Of a stretch of 64,000 nt of DNA, positions 1 through 9,539 are shown one piece after another (within the stretch, counting starts at the first letter, position 1; each line of letters begins with the position of its first letter). The stretch spans positions 41,905,279 through 41,969,278 of the forward strand of contig CM043970.1 in the NCBI GenBank assembly GCA_014529385.2, in the 5' to 3' direction. Origin of the DNA: Adiantum capillus-veneris (lineage: Eukaryota; Streptophyta; Polypodiopsida; Polypodiales; Pteridaceae). Made by a program: the position numbers and the translations under genes. The notes beneath the pieces are model-generated. The model had not been told where the DNA came from. It did no database searches and saw only the letters and a list, made by a program, of their open reading frames with translations.

Positions 1-1237
1 CTTGTATATGAAGGGGGCTGATCTTGTGATGAGAAAAGTGCCTTGGAAAGAGGAAATTTACAAAATTTTAGAGGAGAATCATGAGGGTTCTTGTGGTGGT
101 CACTTTGCTGCAAAGATCACTTTGCATAAAGTCTTGCAGGAGGGTTATGTGTGGCCAAGTGTTCAACGTGATGTTCATCATTGGTGCAAGTCTTGTAAAG
201 AGTGTCAAAGCATGGCAAATAGGGTTCTCAAATCAGAAATTAGAGGCACCATTGTGGCTTATGATGTGTTTGAGAAGTGGGGTATTGATGCAATAGGTCC
301 TCTACCTATGACAGCTAGAGGCAAATGTTACATACTTACTATTGTTGACTATCTATCCAGGTGGGCCGAAGCCAAAGCTGTTAAGCACATCATGAGTAAA
401 GATGTTTCCTTACTTATATATGAAGATATTTGCTGCAAATTTGGCATGACATTGGAGTTACTTTCTGACAAGGGTCCAGGTTTCAGGGGAGAGTTAGTGG
501 ATTATCTATGTGAAAAGCTTCATGTGCATCGCAGGTTTACTACTCCATATTATCCCCAATGCAATGGCATGAATGAAAGGTTTAATGGAGAGCTCATAAG
601 GATGCTTAAAAAGATGACAAGAAACAATGTGAAGAATTGGGATTTAGAGCTACCTTGTGCTCTATGGGCTTATAGGACTGCCATCAAATCAGGTACTGGT
701 TTTTCTCCCTTCCATATAGTTTTTGGCAAAGAGGCTTTACTTCCTATTGAGGTGGAGATACCATCCTTGAAGATGATGCTAAATCTTGAAGAAGAGCCCA
801 AGGATCCATTCAAGGAAAGAATTTTATATTTGCAATGTGTACAATTGGATAGGGTGTTACCTTTTGAGCATTATGAGCAGGTCTTGAAGAAGAGTCAAGC
901 AAAGGCAAATGAGAAGGTAAAGAACAAGGACATCAAGAAGGATGACATGGTGCTTAGTTACAATAGTAATCTTGATAGCACTTTTCAAAAGAAATTTCAA
1001 ATCAAGTGGCAAGGTCCTTTCTTGGTCTTAAACAGGTTTCCGAATGGCACATATCAGCTTGCTGACTTCGATGGTACCCCGCATAAAGCACGTGTGAATG
1101 GCTACAGGTTGAAGAAGTATATTGCAAGGTTGATGACTGTGATTGAGGATGAGCCTTCTTTTGAAGAATTTGTTGATCATGTGGTTAATGATGAAGATGA
1201 TTTGAAGACTCCCTCATGTGGTTTACAGGATCTCTAG
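1..1237 (+). CDS. Ty3/gypsy pol C-terminus: integrase (5'-truncated by window edge)
   Basis: This is the integrase end of a Ty3/gypsy polyprotein, open for 411 codons to a TAG stop. Integrase inserts the cDNA copy into host chromatin. An H2C2 zinc-binding domain is visible at H27, H34, C65 and C68. The catalytic triad follows as D96 (WGID), D156 (LSDKG) and E192 (NERFNGE), with exactly 35 residues between the second D and E. The C-terminal part (GPFLVLNRFPNGTYQLADFDG) has the non-chromodomain fold used by Tat/Athila-type elements. The frame is uninterrupted, so this copy is younger than most others here. RT and RNase H would lie left of the window. Family assignment is secure; the exact lineage is inferred. 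Confidence 0.93.
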   Translation, partial: LYMKGADLVMRKVPWKEEIYKILEENHEGSCGGHFAAKITLHKVLQEGYVWPSVQRDVHHWCKSCKECQSMANRVLKSEIRGTIVAYDVFEKWGIDAIGPLPMTARGKCYILTIVDYLSRWAEAKAVKHIMSKDVSLLIYEDICCKFGMTLELLSDKGPGFRGELVDYLCEKLHVHRRFTTPYYPQCNGMNERFNGELIRMLKKMTRNNVKNWDLELPCALWAYRTAIKSGTGFSPFHIVFGKEALLPIEVEIPSLKMMLNLEEEPKDPFKERILYLQCVQLDRVLPFEHYEQVLKKSQAKANEKVKNKDIKKDDMVLSYNSNLDSTFQKKFQIKWQGPFLVLNRFPNGTYQLADFDGTPHKARVNGYRLKKYIARLMTVIEDEPSFEEFVDHVVNDEDDLKTPSCGLQDL

Positions 1238-1249
1238 CAGGCTGGGGTG

Positions 1250-1785
1250 TGGCAAACTATGTTGGGCGCAGTTCTGACACCCCGTTTTTTGTAAATTTGT
1301 ACATATGGACATGACGCCCGATGTCAAAAGGGTGTGTGGGCTTTATTTTTGTGGGTTTTTTTGCTTGCTTTAGCAAGCACATGTACATGCACTGCAAGTC
1401 GCTAGTCTAGTGACAGCTGTCGGGCTACTGTAAGTGCCAGTGAGTGAGTTTTTTGAAGTGAGCCTTGTATATAACTTAAACTCATGTAAAAACTAAAAAA
1501 CGTTCAGCAAAATATCAGAAATTTGTAGGTTTTAGCTCGTTCTGTCTCCTTGGTGCTCTTGGATGCAGTTTTTTGCCCCGACTAGCCTTCTCTACGTGTA
1601 GTCGTGCTGGGACAGCTCTCTGCTCGCATCAATTTTTCTCATGGGGGCGTATGGAATCAATTTTAGTCATCTTCAGATTTCTCGACAGTCATTTTTCAAG
1701 CTTTCTCTCAAGCTTTAAAGTGCCCCAATTGGAGTTGTGCTCATCAGGTTATGACTAGTTCTCCGCAGGGTTATGGCTATGGCAA
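1250..1785 (+). repeat. probable 3' LTR (partial) of the element at 1-1237
   Basis: Non-coding DNA directly after the integrase stop. A short purine-rich stretch (aggctggggtg, 1239-1249) could be the polypurine tract, followed by a TG start. A TATA box, TATATAA, lies at 1468-1474, as expected of an LTR promoter. No second copy exists in the window, so the boundaries are guesses and the 3' end is unresolved. Confidence 0.35.
1468..1474 (+). promoter_or_regulatory. TATA box in putative LTR
   Basis: TATATAA within the putative 3' LTR that follows the integrase gene; about 215 bp inside the proposed LTR start. Confidence 0.4.
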
Positions 1786-2069
1786 CCTAGTGGCAAATTG
1801 TGTGTAGACAGATTCGGAGGGCATGTATCTATGAATTGTGGAATTGATGTTGAAGTTGTGGGTTTGTGATGTTTGATTGTGTAAGGAGAGGCTCTTGTCT
1901 TCATATACATTGGTCTGAGTGTGCTGTAAATCCGTGCTTTGGCAGGGTTTTGCTCCTATGTGACATAGTCTCTTGGGTGGGCGACGGCTAGTAAATTCCC
2001 AAGGGTCTACTCCTATTGGTGAAGTTTCAAAAGGATTTTGCAAAGCTTTTGGTGTCTTGTAGTTCTCTT

Positions 2070-2397
2070 TCAACGCTCTTGGGTGACATCACTATAGAGG
2101 TGTTCCAGTTTGCTTGTTTCCCAACAACGTCTAGGTTTTTTATTCGAAAAATCATAAAACCTTACCTCCGGTATCATTTCCTCTAGCTCACTAGGGTTGT
2201 CAAAACATTCATTATCTGCATCATCATCCCATTCAAAATGATCTGTAGAATCGTGGAACAGCTCCCCATCCACTTCTTGCTTATTTTCAATTGTTCTTGA
2301 TTGTCTTGAGATTTGGTAATCATCATCTTCTATTAACTCAACCATGTAGTATGGAACCACATCATAACCATCCTGGTCACCAAACTTAGTCGTTGAT
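2070..2397 (-). pseudogene. antisense fragment of Tat-like element E (spacer between protease and RT)
   Basis: On the minus strand this reads a 96-codon stretch with an acidic segment (WDDDADNECFDNPSE) and a preceding STTKFGDQDGYDVVPYYMV motif. The same segment occurs at 43919-44170 in element C (TTKFCDKDGYDVLPYYMV, then VNDDADNECSD). It is therefore the protease-RT spacer of a related element lying in the opposite orientation. It abuts the first base of element A's 5' LTR (2398), so A inserted into this copy. The other half of E is at 18244-19445. Leftward, 1785-2070 stays partly open on the minus strand, but I cannot match it to another copy. Confidence 0.75.
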
Positions 2398-3304
2398 TGT
2401 TAAGAGACAGATCGAGCGGGAACCCACCTGGCCAAACACGTAGCCGAACACCACATTTAGACTCTACTAGTTTTCCGAGCTAGTGTAGTAATACTCAGTG
2501 TAAATCCTGATTTCAGAGTATCACGTCAATTCCTTGAGTTGTAATGCTGTCATGATGATTGTAACAGTCTATGAAAATTGGGTACTAGCCAGTAAGAATA
2601 CTCTAGGTATAAATGTCAATAACCTTAATGTGGAAGGAGGCTTGTCTTTAGAGAAGAAAGAGTTTGTTGTACGTACGCTCAAGCTACAAATCTGCTCCAA
2701 CTCGTGATGATCAACTTTTCTAATGATTGGGTAATCAATTTTTATTTTCAAAACTTGCATTGTGTTCCTCTCTATTTGCTCTTTAATTCAAGTGGAAGCA
2801 TTGTCAGTTTTGTTGTGTTTTGTGACTACGCGTATGTGAGTAGTAATTGCAAATTTGAGTGCGTAAATCATTATTTTTAGTCATTTTGACCATAGAATAG
2901 TGTTCCCATACCATAGGTCAACCTTTCTAGATAGTTCTATTACAGTGTTCAAGACCTTTTTCATGATGAATCGTGATTTTGATACCTTGGTGGATTGCAA
3001 CTAGACTTGGTAGGATAGTGCCCTGAGGTGTCCTAGACCTCCTCCTAAAGTTTTCTTGCATTCCGAGTCCGTTCGAGTGCCAACATGGCGTATTGACCTA
3101 GAGCTGCAAGAAAGAACATAGACAGATTTCCTTGAGTGGTGTTTTTCTTGTCGATTTGTTGTGTTAGCTTGTCAAGGTTCACCTCTTGAGATTGACAATC
3201 TCAAAGAGTCTCTATGCCCCATCCGAATCACTTCCCTATGTATTGATATTATGTTAGTGCCAAATGGCTATGCTACAGACGTCCGTCGCGGCAACCCGCT
3301 AACA
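2398..3304 (+). repeat. element A 5' LTR (907 bp)
   Basis: Begins TGTTAAG and ends ...CTAACA, one base before the PBS. The segments 2398-2690 and 2690-3083 align with 12624-12895 and 17836-18243, the two parts of the disrupted 3' LTR. Shared blocks include the text around 'gttttccgag' and 'ctaggtataaatgtcaataa'. Confidence 0.9.
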
Positions 3305-3305
3305 T

Positions 3306-3323
3306 TGGCACCGTTGTTGGGGA
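3306..3323 (+). promoter_or_regulatory. primer-binding site, tRNA-Asp type
   Basis: TGGCACCGTTGTTGGGGA differs at three positions from TGGCGCCGTTGCCGGGGA, the complement of the plant tRNA-Asp 3' end including CCA. It lies one base after the LTR. tRNA-Asp priming is known for Tat/Athila elements. Confidence 0.85.
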
Positions 3324-5960
3324 TATGATCCTTAGATGGTGAGTGACCTAGTGCATATTTAGAGCATTCTTTTTTGAAGATTTGCCTTCCATTCCATTTA
3401 CTCTTTAGCAGTGAAGTAGCTAGACACAGGGTTTAGTGCTTGATAGACTCTAGAAGTCGAGGACTTGCTAGATATATTCTTGAGAAGTAAAGAGCGTTGT
3501 GAGTGAGATAGCCAAAAGCATTTCATTCTCCAATTTTCTCTATGCTTTTAGAGTGTTGTTCCGTTTTACGTTGTGACTTTATTTTGTACTGTTCTTTTTA
3601 TTTTTATTTTATGTTTCATTTTAGTACTTAGAAGTAGGGTAAGTAGAAACTACCACCACAAAATTTGGGCTAAAAGATTGAGGGGAAAAAGAGTGAAAAT
3701 CATATTTTGGCAGAAATGACCATAACTCTGAAATTCTAAAAATTTGATGGTAGAGACCTCAAAAGTGATCCAAATTCAAAATTTTGTGGATCAAGGGCAT
3801 CAATAGACTCTCTAGAAGCAATTTGGAAAGTTTGACCAGAGTTTATGGAGGAACATGGATCGTGATCCATGTACCCCAAAGACCATTTTTGGTGAAAAGA
3901 GATCAATGACATTGAGCATCGGTGGGATATTTCTCTGATCAAGTTTTCTTGAAAGAAAAACTCAAAAATCACATCAAAATTGTTTGTTAGGAAAAAAATA
4001 GGAAAATAGGCATTGCAGACATAAAATTTGTGATTTTACAACTTTTTGGGATCCAAATTCAAAAAAGGGTGAGATTTGGCTTCTACAGGGAGTAGAGAAT
4101 CAACAGGAAAAAATTCATGACAAAATGTTGTCAAACATGGATCGTGATCCATGTACCTTTTGACATTTTGGGTTGATATTTGACAAGTACATCCCTGATA
4201 ACTAGTGGAACGACTTTCTTAAAAGTGTCCATGTCAAAAAATTGAAAAAAGTTGGTCAAAATAGCTGAACATAGAAACTAGCCAAAAAACGGCAGGGCAG
4301 ACAAAAAAACTCACTTTTGACTAAGCAAAAGTTGGCCAAATTTAAAAATATTTGGGGAAGAGTATCATCATATTATGGACTATAAGATGACCAAGTTTTA
4401 TGTCAGAATGAGATCAAACATGGATCGCGATCCATGTACCTCATCAAAATTTTTGGCTGAGATTTGAGCAGTAAATAGCTAGTACTATTTGGAGTAACTT
4501 TCCCAAAAGAACCATATGCGAAAAAATTGTGAAAAGTGGTCAAAAGAGCCAAAAACAGTACAAAGTCAAAACTGTCACAACAGACTGTAGAAGTCAGTTT
4601 TGGTTTATGAAAACTAGTCCAAATCTAGAAATTTTTTGATCAGTAGGCTATAAATATTGTAAGCTATCAGCACACCCAAAATTCAGATCCAAAAGTGGTG
4701 GAACATGGATCGCGGTCCATGCATCCCTAAGAAACTTTTGGACAAAAAAAATTTCAGCATGTAGCAAAGACCATTGTGAACAAAATTCCCCAAAAACATT
4801 TGTCAAAAAAGCTCAAAAAGTGGGTGAGAATAGGCAAAAGCAGTTCAAATTGTAAACCCTAAAACAGACCTAGGGATTGACTTTTGCCTAACCTCAACAA
4901 GCCCAAATCACACAAAAACCATATAGCAAGGATCAGTGGACCAAGGACAAGCTGTGAGTCAAGTTTCATTACCATCTGACACAAAGGTACATGGATCACA
5001 ATCCATGTTCCTTTGTCACAGACTGATACCAAACGTGCACCATAGCTAGAGCCCATCACAAGGAGTCTAGTGGTCTTTTCAAAAATGAATTTGGATATCA
5101 AAAAACCAAACCAAAAGCCCAGAACTGCCAAGTACACTGAGCAAGTGCCAAAATTGACCTAATTTTATATCGAGAGGTCCATTTTTAAAAATTTTGATAC
5201 CATAGGACCTCCTAATCATGCTAAATCAGATGGTACCAAGAGAAGTCAATTTGGGCTCCAAACATGGATCGCAAATCATGTACCCCCATAGTGACAACTT
5301 GACTTGAAACTTTTCAGATCAGTAGTGCACACATAAGGAAACATATACCCAAGTCTAGTTTTTGAGAAAATTGAGCAAATTTGGGTCAAAAGAAATCAAA
5401 ACAGGTGATAGATTGAAAACCGCTGTGCAAACCTAGTGTTGGCCATTTGACCTGTCAAAACAAGTCCAAATCCAAAAAGATTTGAGATTTAGCTTGTGGA
5501 TATAGTCAGGAACAAAATCCTAAGAGTTCAAGTCCAAATGTGGTTGAACATGGATTCCGATCCATGTACCTCAACTTCCGAATTTAATGAAAATTGGACT
5601 AGAGCCTGCATATGACCTTGTTTACATACTATCAAAATTTGGAGAAAAAAATTTGAGAGAAGAACATGGATCGCGATCCATGTACCTCAGCATAGTGGGG
5701 ATATTTGACTTGGTGACTTGTAGACATACTTGAGAACATCCCAAATCTCAAGTTTGAGCTAAAAATACCTTCTGGAGACCAATATATAATCCAAAGTTTT
5801 TGTGTTCCGGTCTGGAGAATTTCATGAGTGTTATTTCAAGTGCAGTTCACCAAAATTGCTCTAACTTTTGATAGACAACTCTAAATTGAGTCAGGTATAG
5901 CTAGGAAGAAAGCGTGTAGGCAATAGGACATACCTAGACCAGGTTTTAGAGATGAGTTTT
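3324..5960 (+). repeat. element A leader: about 284-bp repeats marked by 20-bp palindromes
   Basis: AT-rich untranslated leader between PBS and first ORF. Eight copies of a palindrome of consensus ACATGGATCGCGATCCATGT start at 3853, 4135, 4418, 4703, 4989, 5262, 5548 and 5664. The intervals are 282, 283, 285, 286, 273, 286 and 116 bp, and each is usually followed by ACC. Between them the sequence is a strongly diverged tandem repeat, recognisable by recurring phrases such as 'aaaaattttg', 'ggtcaaaa' and 'ccaaatc'. Copies 3 and 8 are perfect palindromes; the others carry one to three changes, mostly near the centre. No coding potential is supported here. Confidence 0.9.
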
Positions 5961-5979
5961 TCCAGGTTTACTAAATCCT

Positions 5980-6309
5980 TTGATCAATAAACCAAATGTG
6001 AGATTCATTACAACCAATGAATGCACGAGAATGATTATAGATTATGCCCATGAGGGCATATATAGATTCACAAACGGGGATCAATATATCTTCTGCAAGT
6101 GTGTAGAACGCTATGCTGGAGAGATGCCATTCCATAAGAATCTCTATGCATTCACGTATACAGATGCCCATGAAGTTCAAGTTCTATTGGTAGATAAGTA
6201 TGGTCATGAGTACAAACTTATTGATCTAGTTGACTTAGAGAGATATATGTACAAGGGTACTCCGATCTCTACTTACTTTCAACCAATAATTATGAGAGAA
6301 CACATTTAG
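5980..6309 (+). CDS. small conserved ORF upstream of gag in element A
   Basis: A 109-codon ORF lying between leader and gag. It is related to 33004-33384 in element C, where the shared pattern is a tyrosine/phenylalanine-rich core ending in VDKYGHEYKLI versus VDRYG-stop-EYQHI, followed by EVERA/DLERY. I recognise no domain. Because two copies keep it at the same place, it is either the amino-terminal part of gag or a separate accessory ORF. After its stop the same frame reads on for about 30 codons toward the gag start. Function unknown. Confidence 0.6.
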   Translation: MINKPNVRFITTNECTRMIIDYAHEGIYRFTNGDQYIFCKCVERYAGEMPFHKNLYAFTYTDAHEVQVLLVDKYGHEYKLIDLVDLERYMYKGTPISTYFQPIIMREHI

Positions 6310-6392
6310 AGAGGATTCCACCATGATTTTCTCCAAGAGGAGAGGAGAGGACGAGAGACATCTTTCCAAGAGACCACAAACTGGCTACACTG

Positions 6393-7094
6393 GTGACTAA
6401 ACCACAAAAATTAAGACCATATCAATTGGCCCAATGTGTCAAAACAAAGTACAATGGGTCAGGGGATCCATATGCTCATGTCTTTCTCTTGAAACAAGTT
6501 TTGAGAGCTGAACAGATTGCAGATTTCCATACTCAATATGAGGTATTTGGGTTGACATTGGAAGGAATGTCTTTAACTTGGTCCCAAGGACTAAATAGAG
6601 ATTATTTTATCAACATAGAACAACTCTTATAAGAATTCATAGAAGAGTTCTCAAAAAGGGGAATCAAACCTAACACAGTGTCACAGATCTATGCTTTTAA
6701 ACAAAAAAGCGAACAAAAGAGTGAATGAAGCTTTTGTTCGCTTCAAGAAATACATCAAGAGATGTCCTGTGAGAGAGCTACCGCAAGATGAGATATTATT
6801 AGTTCTCTTCATAGAGGGCTTCATGAATGAAACTCTTAAAAAGACTTACATTTGAAGGGATGCACAATGTTTGAGCAAGTCGCTAGAGAAGCTCTATATC
6901 TAGTTGACAATTGTAAGGCATACGGAGAGGTGACTGAAGATATAGACAACACGACTAGTAGTGCCTTATCTCTGAAGAGCAAATCAAAAACAAAGAGACA
7001 TGTTCAAACTCCTTGGGAACCAATCATTGATCAAGTGGTTGAGGGGGTAATTAGAATAATAAACCAAGGCTACAAACAAAACCTAGATGTATGA
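6393..7094 (+). pseudogene. element A gag (retrotransposon capsid domain), decayed
   Basis: Capsid/nucleocapsid precursor that assembles the intracellular particle. Frame 6393-6632 contains the gag core, with FGLTLEGMSLTWSQGL matching FGLTLEDDATTWFDSV of element C. A stop at 6630 is followed by the continuation EFIEEFSKRGIKPNTVSQI, equal to KEFSQRGIAHNTVSQI in C. A second frame at 6852-7094 carries LYLVDNCKAYGEV, equal to LYLVDNCVVYKEG. At least two frame breaks separate these parts, so no intact protein can be made. Homology to the better-preserved gag at 33460-35037 is clear. Confidence 0.8.
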
Positions 7095-7175
7095 CATCCT
7101 CAATTGAGGAGATGTAATACTTGTGGAGGGGATCATCCCACTCCATGGTGTAACACTTGATCAAATCCGCAACAA

Positions 7176-7553
7176 ATGTTAGGGAAACAACTGCATCTTT
7201 TGAATGATGGTAGAGTAGTATTCAACTACACTCAGCCAAATCACGTGCCACAACCCATGAGAAATCAGTACTCCATGGATGTGAATACGCTCATGTTTAT
7301 AGCCAATCAGGAGTATGGTTCAAAGAACATTATTACCAGGCCAGAACAACCACTGGCTCGATCACCAGCTATGAAACAAGAAGGTCCATGCTATGTGTGT
7401 GGTGCTGATCATTGTGCACAAAGTTGTCCAAACAAGGGTCCACAAATAGAACTATTTGTATTCTGTGATGGTTGTGGGAGAGACCATCTACGCCAACACT
7501 GTACTAAAAATCCAGACTACAAAGGGAAAGCAATAATGAATGTTGTGGTGTGA
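7176..7553 (+). pseudogene. element A nucleocapsid region with two CX2CX3HX4C zinc knuckles
   Basis: A 125-codon ORF with two zinc knuckles: CYVCGADHCAQSC and CDGCGRDHLRQHC. Zinc knuckles bind the element's RNA during packaging. The spacing is CX2CX3HX4C, one residue shorter between C and H than the usual retroviral CX2CX4HX4C. Element C has the same short spacing (CYKCGRDH near 35140, CTECGVIHLILDC near 35190). The ORF ends by overlapping the next one at 7540. It was presumably the C-terminal part of gag, now separated by stops. Confidence 0.75.
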
Positions 7554-8343
7554 TACCTTCTTCAAGCGGATCATAGGTAGAACCCGCCATTCCTTTAAAG
7601 ACGATGACTCAAGCTCAAGCTCAAGAAGCTACCAAAAACAAACCAGCCAAGAAAGCCACATTGCCACCCCAAATAGAAATCGAAAACTTATCGAGATGAG
7701 AATTGCAAGAAAGTTATGGAAAGCCAAACAAGACAAAATGAAAGCAAAAAGGCTACAGGAGAAAGCTTCTTTGGAAACTAAACTGAATCAAACAAAAGAA
7801 CATCTTAGAAGAGAGAAAGAAAGCAAGAAAATTGCAAAGGGACCTAAAGAGTCAAAGACTAACTCGGGAGGTTCAGTCTTGTTCAACAAAGTCTTTGAAC
7901 CTTTAGATGCAATTTTGAAGTCCTATGAAGCTAGTCTAAAATCCAATCAAACCCAAGAGGATAGATGGATGACATATCCTCATCCAAGGTATGAAAAAGA
8001 GAGGTTGCAAATGTGCAAGGAGATCATCTGGAGGGCCCAAGCTCTTATGGGACCACATGTTCCAGATGCTCCAAAAACAGAGGTGCTAATCTGCAAAAAT
8101 TTCAAGGAATTGGAAAGCCTTGGTGTTGTAAACATAGACGAGGAACAGCCGAGAGTTGAGGCACCTTTAGATACAAGAGAAGTATCCAATAGCACAAATG
8201 GGGTGGGTTCACAAGTAGTGATGCCAATTTCGGAGGTAGAAGAGTTGTGGCCACAATCCTTATGGGAATCAATTAGAAACCAAAAAAATAGTAGTGCCAC
8301 CTTACATTTAGGACCTATCCCTAAGATTAACATGGATCACTAA
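7540..8343 (+). CDS. element A gag-pro linker ORF with coiled coil
   Basis: A 267-codon ORF, the longest intact frame in element A. It begins Ser-rich, then has a basic, heptad-like helix region (residues about 45-105; ARKLWKAKQDKMKAKRLQEK and onward) likely to be a coiled coil. A conserved block follows: GGSVLFNKVFEPLDAILKSYEASLKSNQTQ and DRWMTYPHPRYEKERLQMCKEII. The same block is found at 35157-35760 in element C (GGSVMVDKVNEHLDA, RWMTYPYAEIEKQKLEMCKRMI) and antisense at 18802-19260. It sits between nucleocapsid and protease in all three. I cannot assign a function; a scaffold or linker part of Gag-Pro is the simplest reading. Confidence 0.65.
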   Translation: MLWCDTFFKRIIGRTRHSFKDDDSSSSSRSYQKQTSQESHIATPNRNRKLIEMRIARKLWKAKQDKMKAKRLQEKASLETKLNQTKEHLRREKESKKIAKGPKESKTNSGGSVLFNKVFEPLDAILKSYEASLKSNQTQEDRWMTYPHPRYEKERLQMCKEIIWRAQALMGPHVPDAPKTEVLICKNFKELESLGVVNIDEEQPRVEAPLDTREVSNSTNGVGSQVVMPISEVEELWPQSLWESIRNQKNSSATLHLGPIPKINMDH

Positions 8344-8580
8344 TTTTTCCCAGGGGATATAAGATCTTTATATGGGGATGTCGGGTTTGTCGCATCTGAG
8401 AGAGAAAACCATGCTCTCTACAGACTTTGCCTGCGAAAAAAAATTGGAGGCTAAAATGGTACCTTCTCAGGGGAAAGCCACACCAAAAAATTTGGATACC
8501 AAGAGCTTGCATGAATTGATGTCTTCTCCTATACAATGAACACTTTATCTCTTAGAGCTACTAATAAGTAGACCGCATCT

Positions 8581-8990
8581 GTGGGGCCAAAGGGCAAAAA
8601 CCTGGAAAACATGGGGTTGAAAATCCCTTCACATGACCAACTTGTTGATAAAAACATGGATGACACCTCGCCTAAGAAACCAAAGACAAAGCCAATACCA
8701 ATAAATAATGTGGGTGATTACTGTGAAGACGAAGAAGGAAATACCACCTTACCACTTGAGTTCAAAGGAGTAAAGACAGTTGCTATTTTAGATAGTGGTA
8801 CAGGAATTGCTATTGCAACCAAAGAAATATGAAAAAAATGGGGAAAGCTTGCTCTTACGAAAACTCAACTGAAATTGCAATTAACAGATGGATACGTGGA
8901 GAAATTAATTGGAATAATAGAACAAATCATTGTATCCTCTTATGGAATTGAGTATGAGTACACCTTTGCAATAAAAGAGAAGAAAATTTG
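8581..8990 (+). pseudogene. element A retropepsin-like protease (first protease position)
   Basis: The reading frame contains VAILDSGTGIAIATKEI, the aspartic protease active-site pattern hydrophobic-hydrophobic-D-S-G. A stop at 8830 breaks it, then KKWGKLALTKTQLKLQLTDG continues the fold, with the flap and second psi-loop expected after it. It resembles ILDSGPGVAFATKDVWKKWG in the antisense element E at 18244-18342. Retropepsin cleaves the Gag-Pol precursor in the particle. One or more stops make it inactive. In element C this domain is missing at the equivalent place. Confidence 0.7.
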
Positions 8991-9092
8991 ATATCATATT
9001 GGGCAGACCATTCATGCGTTAGCTCAAAATGGTACAAGACTGGGGCTATGACTATATCTACTTGAGACACAAAGAGGTCACAACGAAAATCA

Positions 9093-9539
9093 GTGTCAAA
9101 GACCATAGTTATAGAGATGTCGAGAAAACCCCAGGGGAAGAATTACACTCCACAACTGAACAAGAAACCAAGATACTGCTTGGTTGTAAAGCAAAGTGCA
9201 TGTATGGATGTGTGGACCTTCAGATGTGGAATTCTTAGAGAGGAAGATTGCAAAATACTTACGGCTCTTGATGTCTGCATAAATGAGGTGACCAACACCA
9301 AATTTTGTGACGAAGATGGTTTTTACATAACTCCCTTATTTATAGTAAAGGTGTTGAAGGAAGCTAATGAGGTTTCTGAGTGTGAAAGCAAAAAAGTTGA
9401 GACAAATATCTATGTCATGGGGCATGATGCCAAAGTGAAAATGAAGGAAACAAAGCAACCACAAGAATATGTCATCATTGACATACCTAAAGAATCGACA
9501 AAAGCTATTTCAAAGATTTCCATTACCAAAAAAGAGTAA
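9093..9539 (+). CDS. element A protease-RT spacer ORF
   Basis: A 148-codon acidic-to-basic ORF with ILTALDVCINEVTNTKFCDEDG near its middle. It is homologous to ILATLDVCTITDSPTTKFCDKDG in element C (43910-43970) and to the antisense piece at 2070-2397. No catalytic motif is seen. In C this region leads directly into reverse transcriptase; in A it ends at 9539 and the sequence continues with the 3' ORF, which defines the site of the pol deletion. Confidence 0.6.
   Translation: MSKTIVIEMSRKPQGKNYTPQLNKKPRYCLVVKQSACMDVWTFRCGILREEDCKILTALDVCINEVTNTKFCDEDGFYITPLFIVKVLKEANEVSECESKKVETNIYVMGHDAKVKMKETKQPQEYVIIDIPKESTKAISKISITKKE

Noticed and set aside
3853-5683. Palindrome array as a CRISPR or satellite
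   Set aside because: Spacing of about 284 bp is far too long for CRISPR, the organism is eukaryotic, and the intervening units are too diverged for an active satellite; position after a PBS identifies a retroelement leader.
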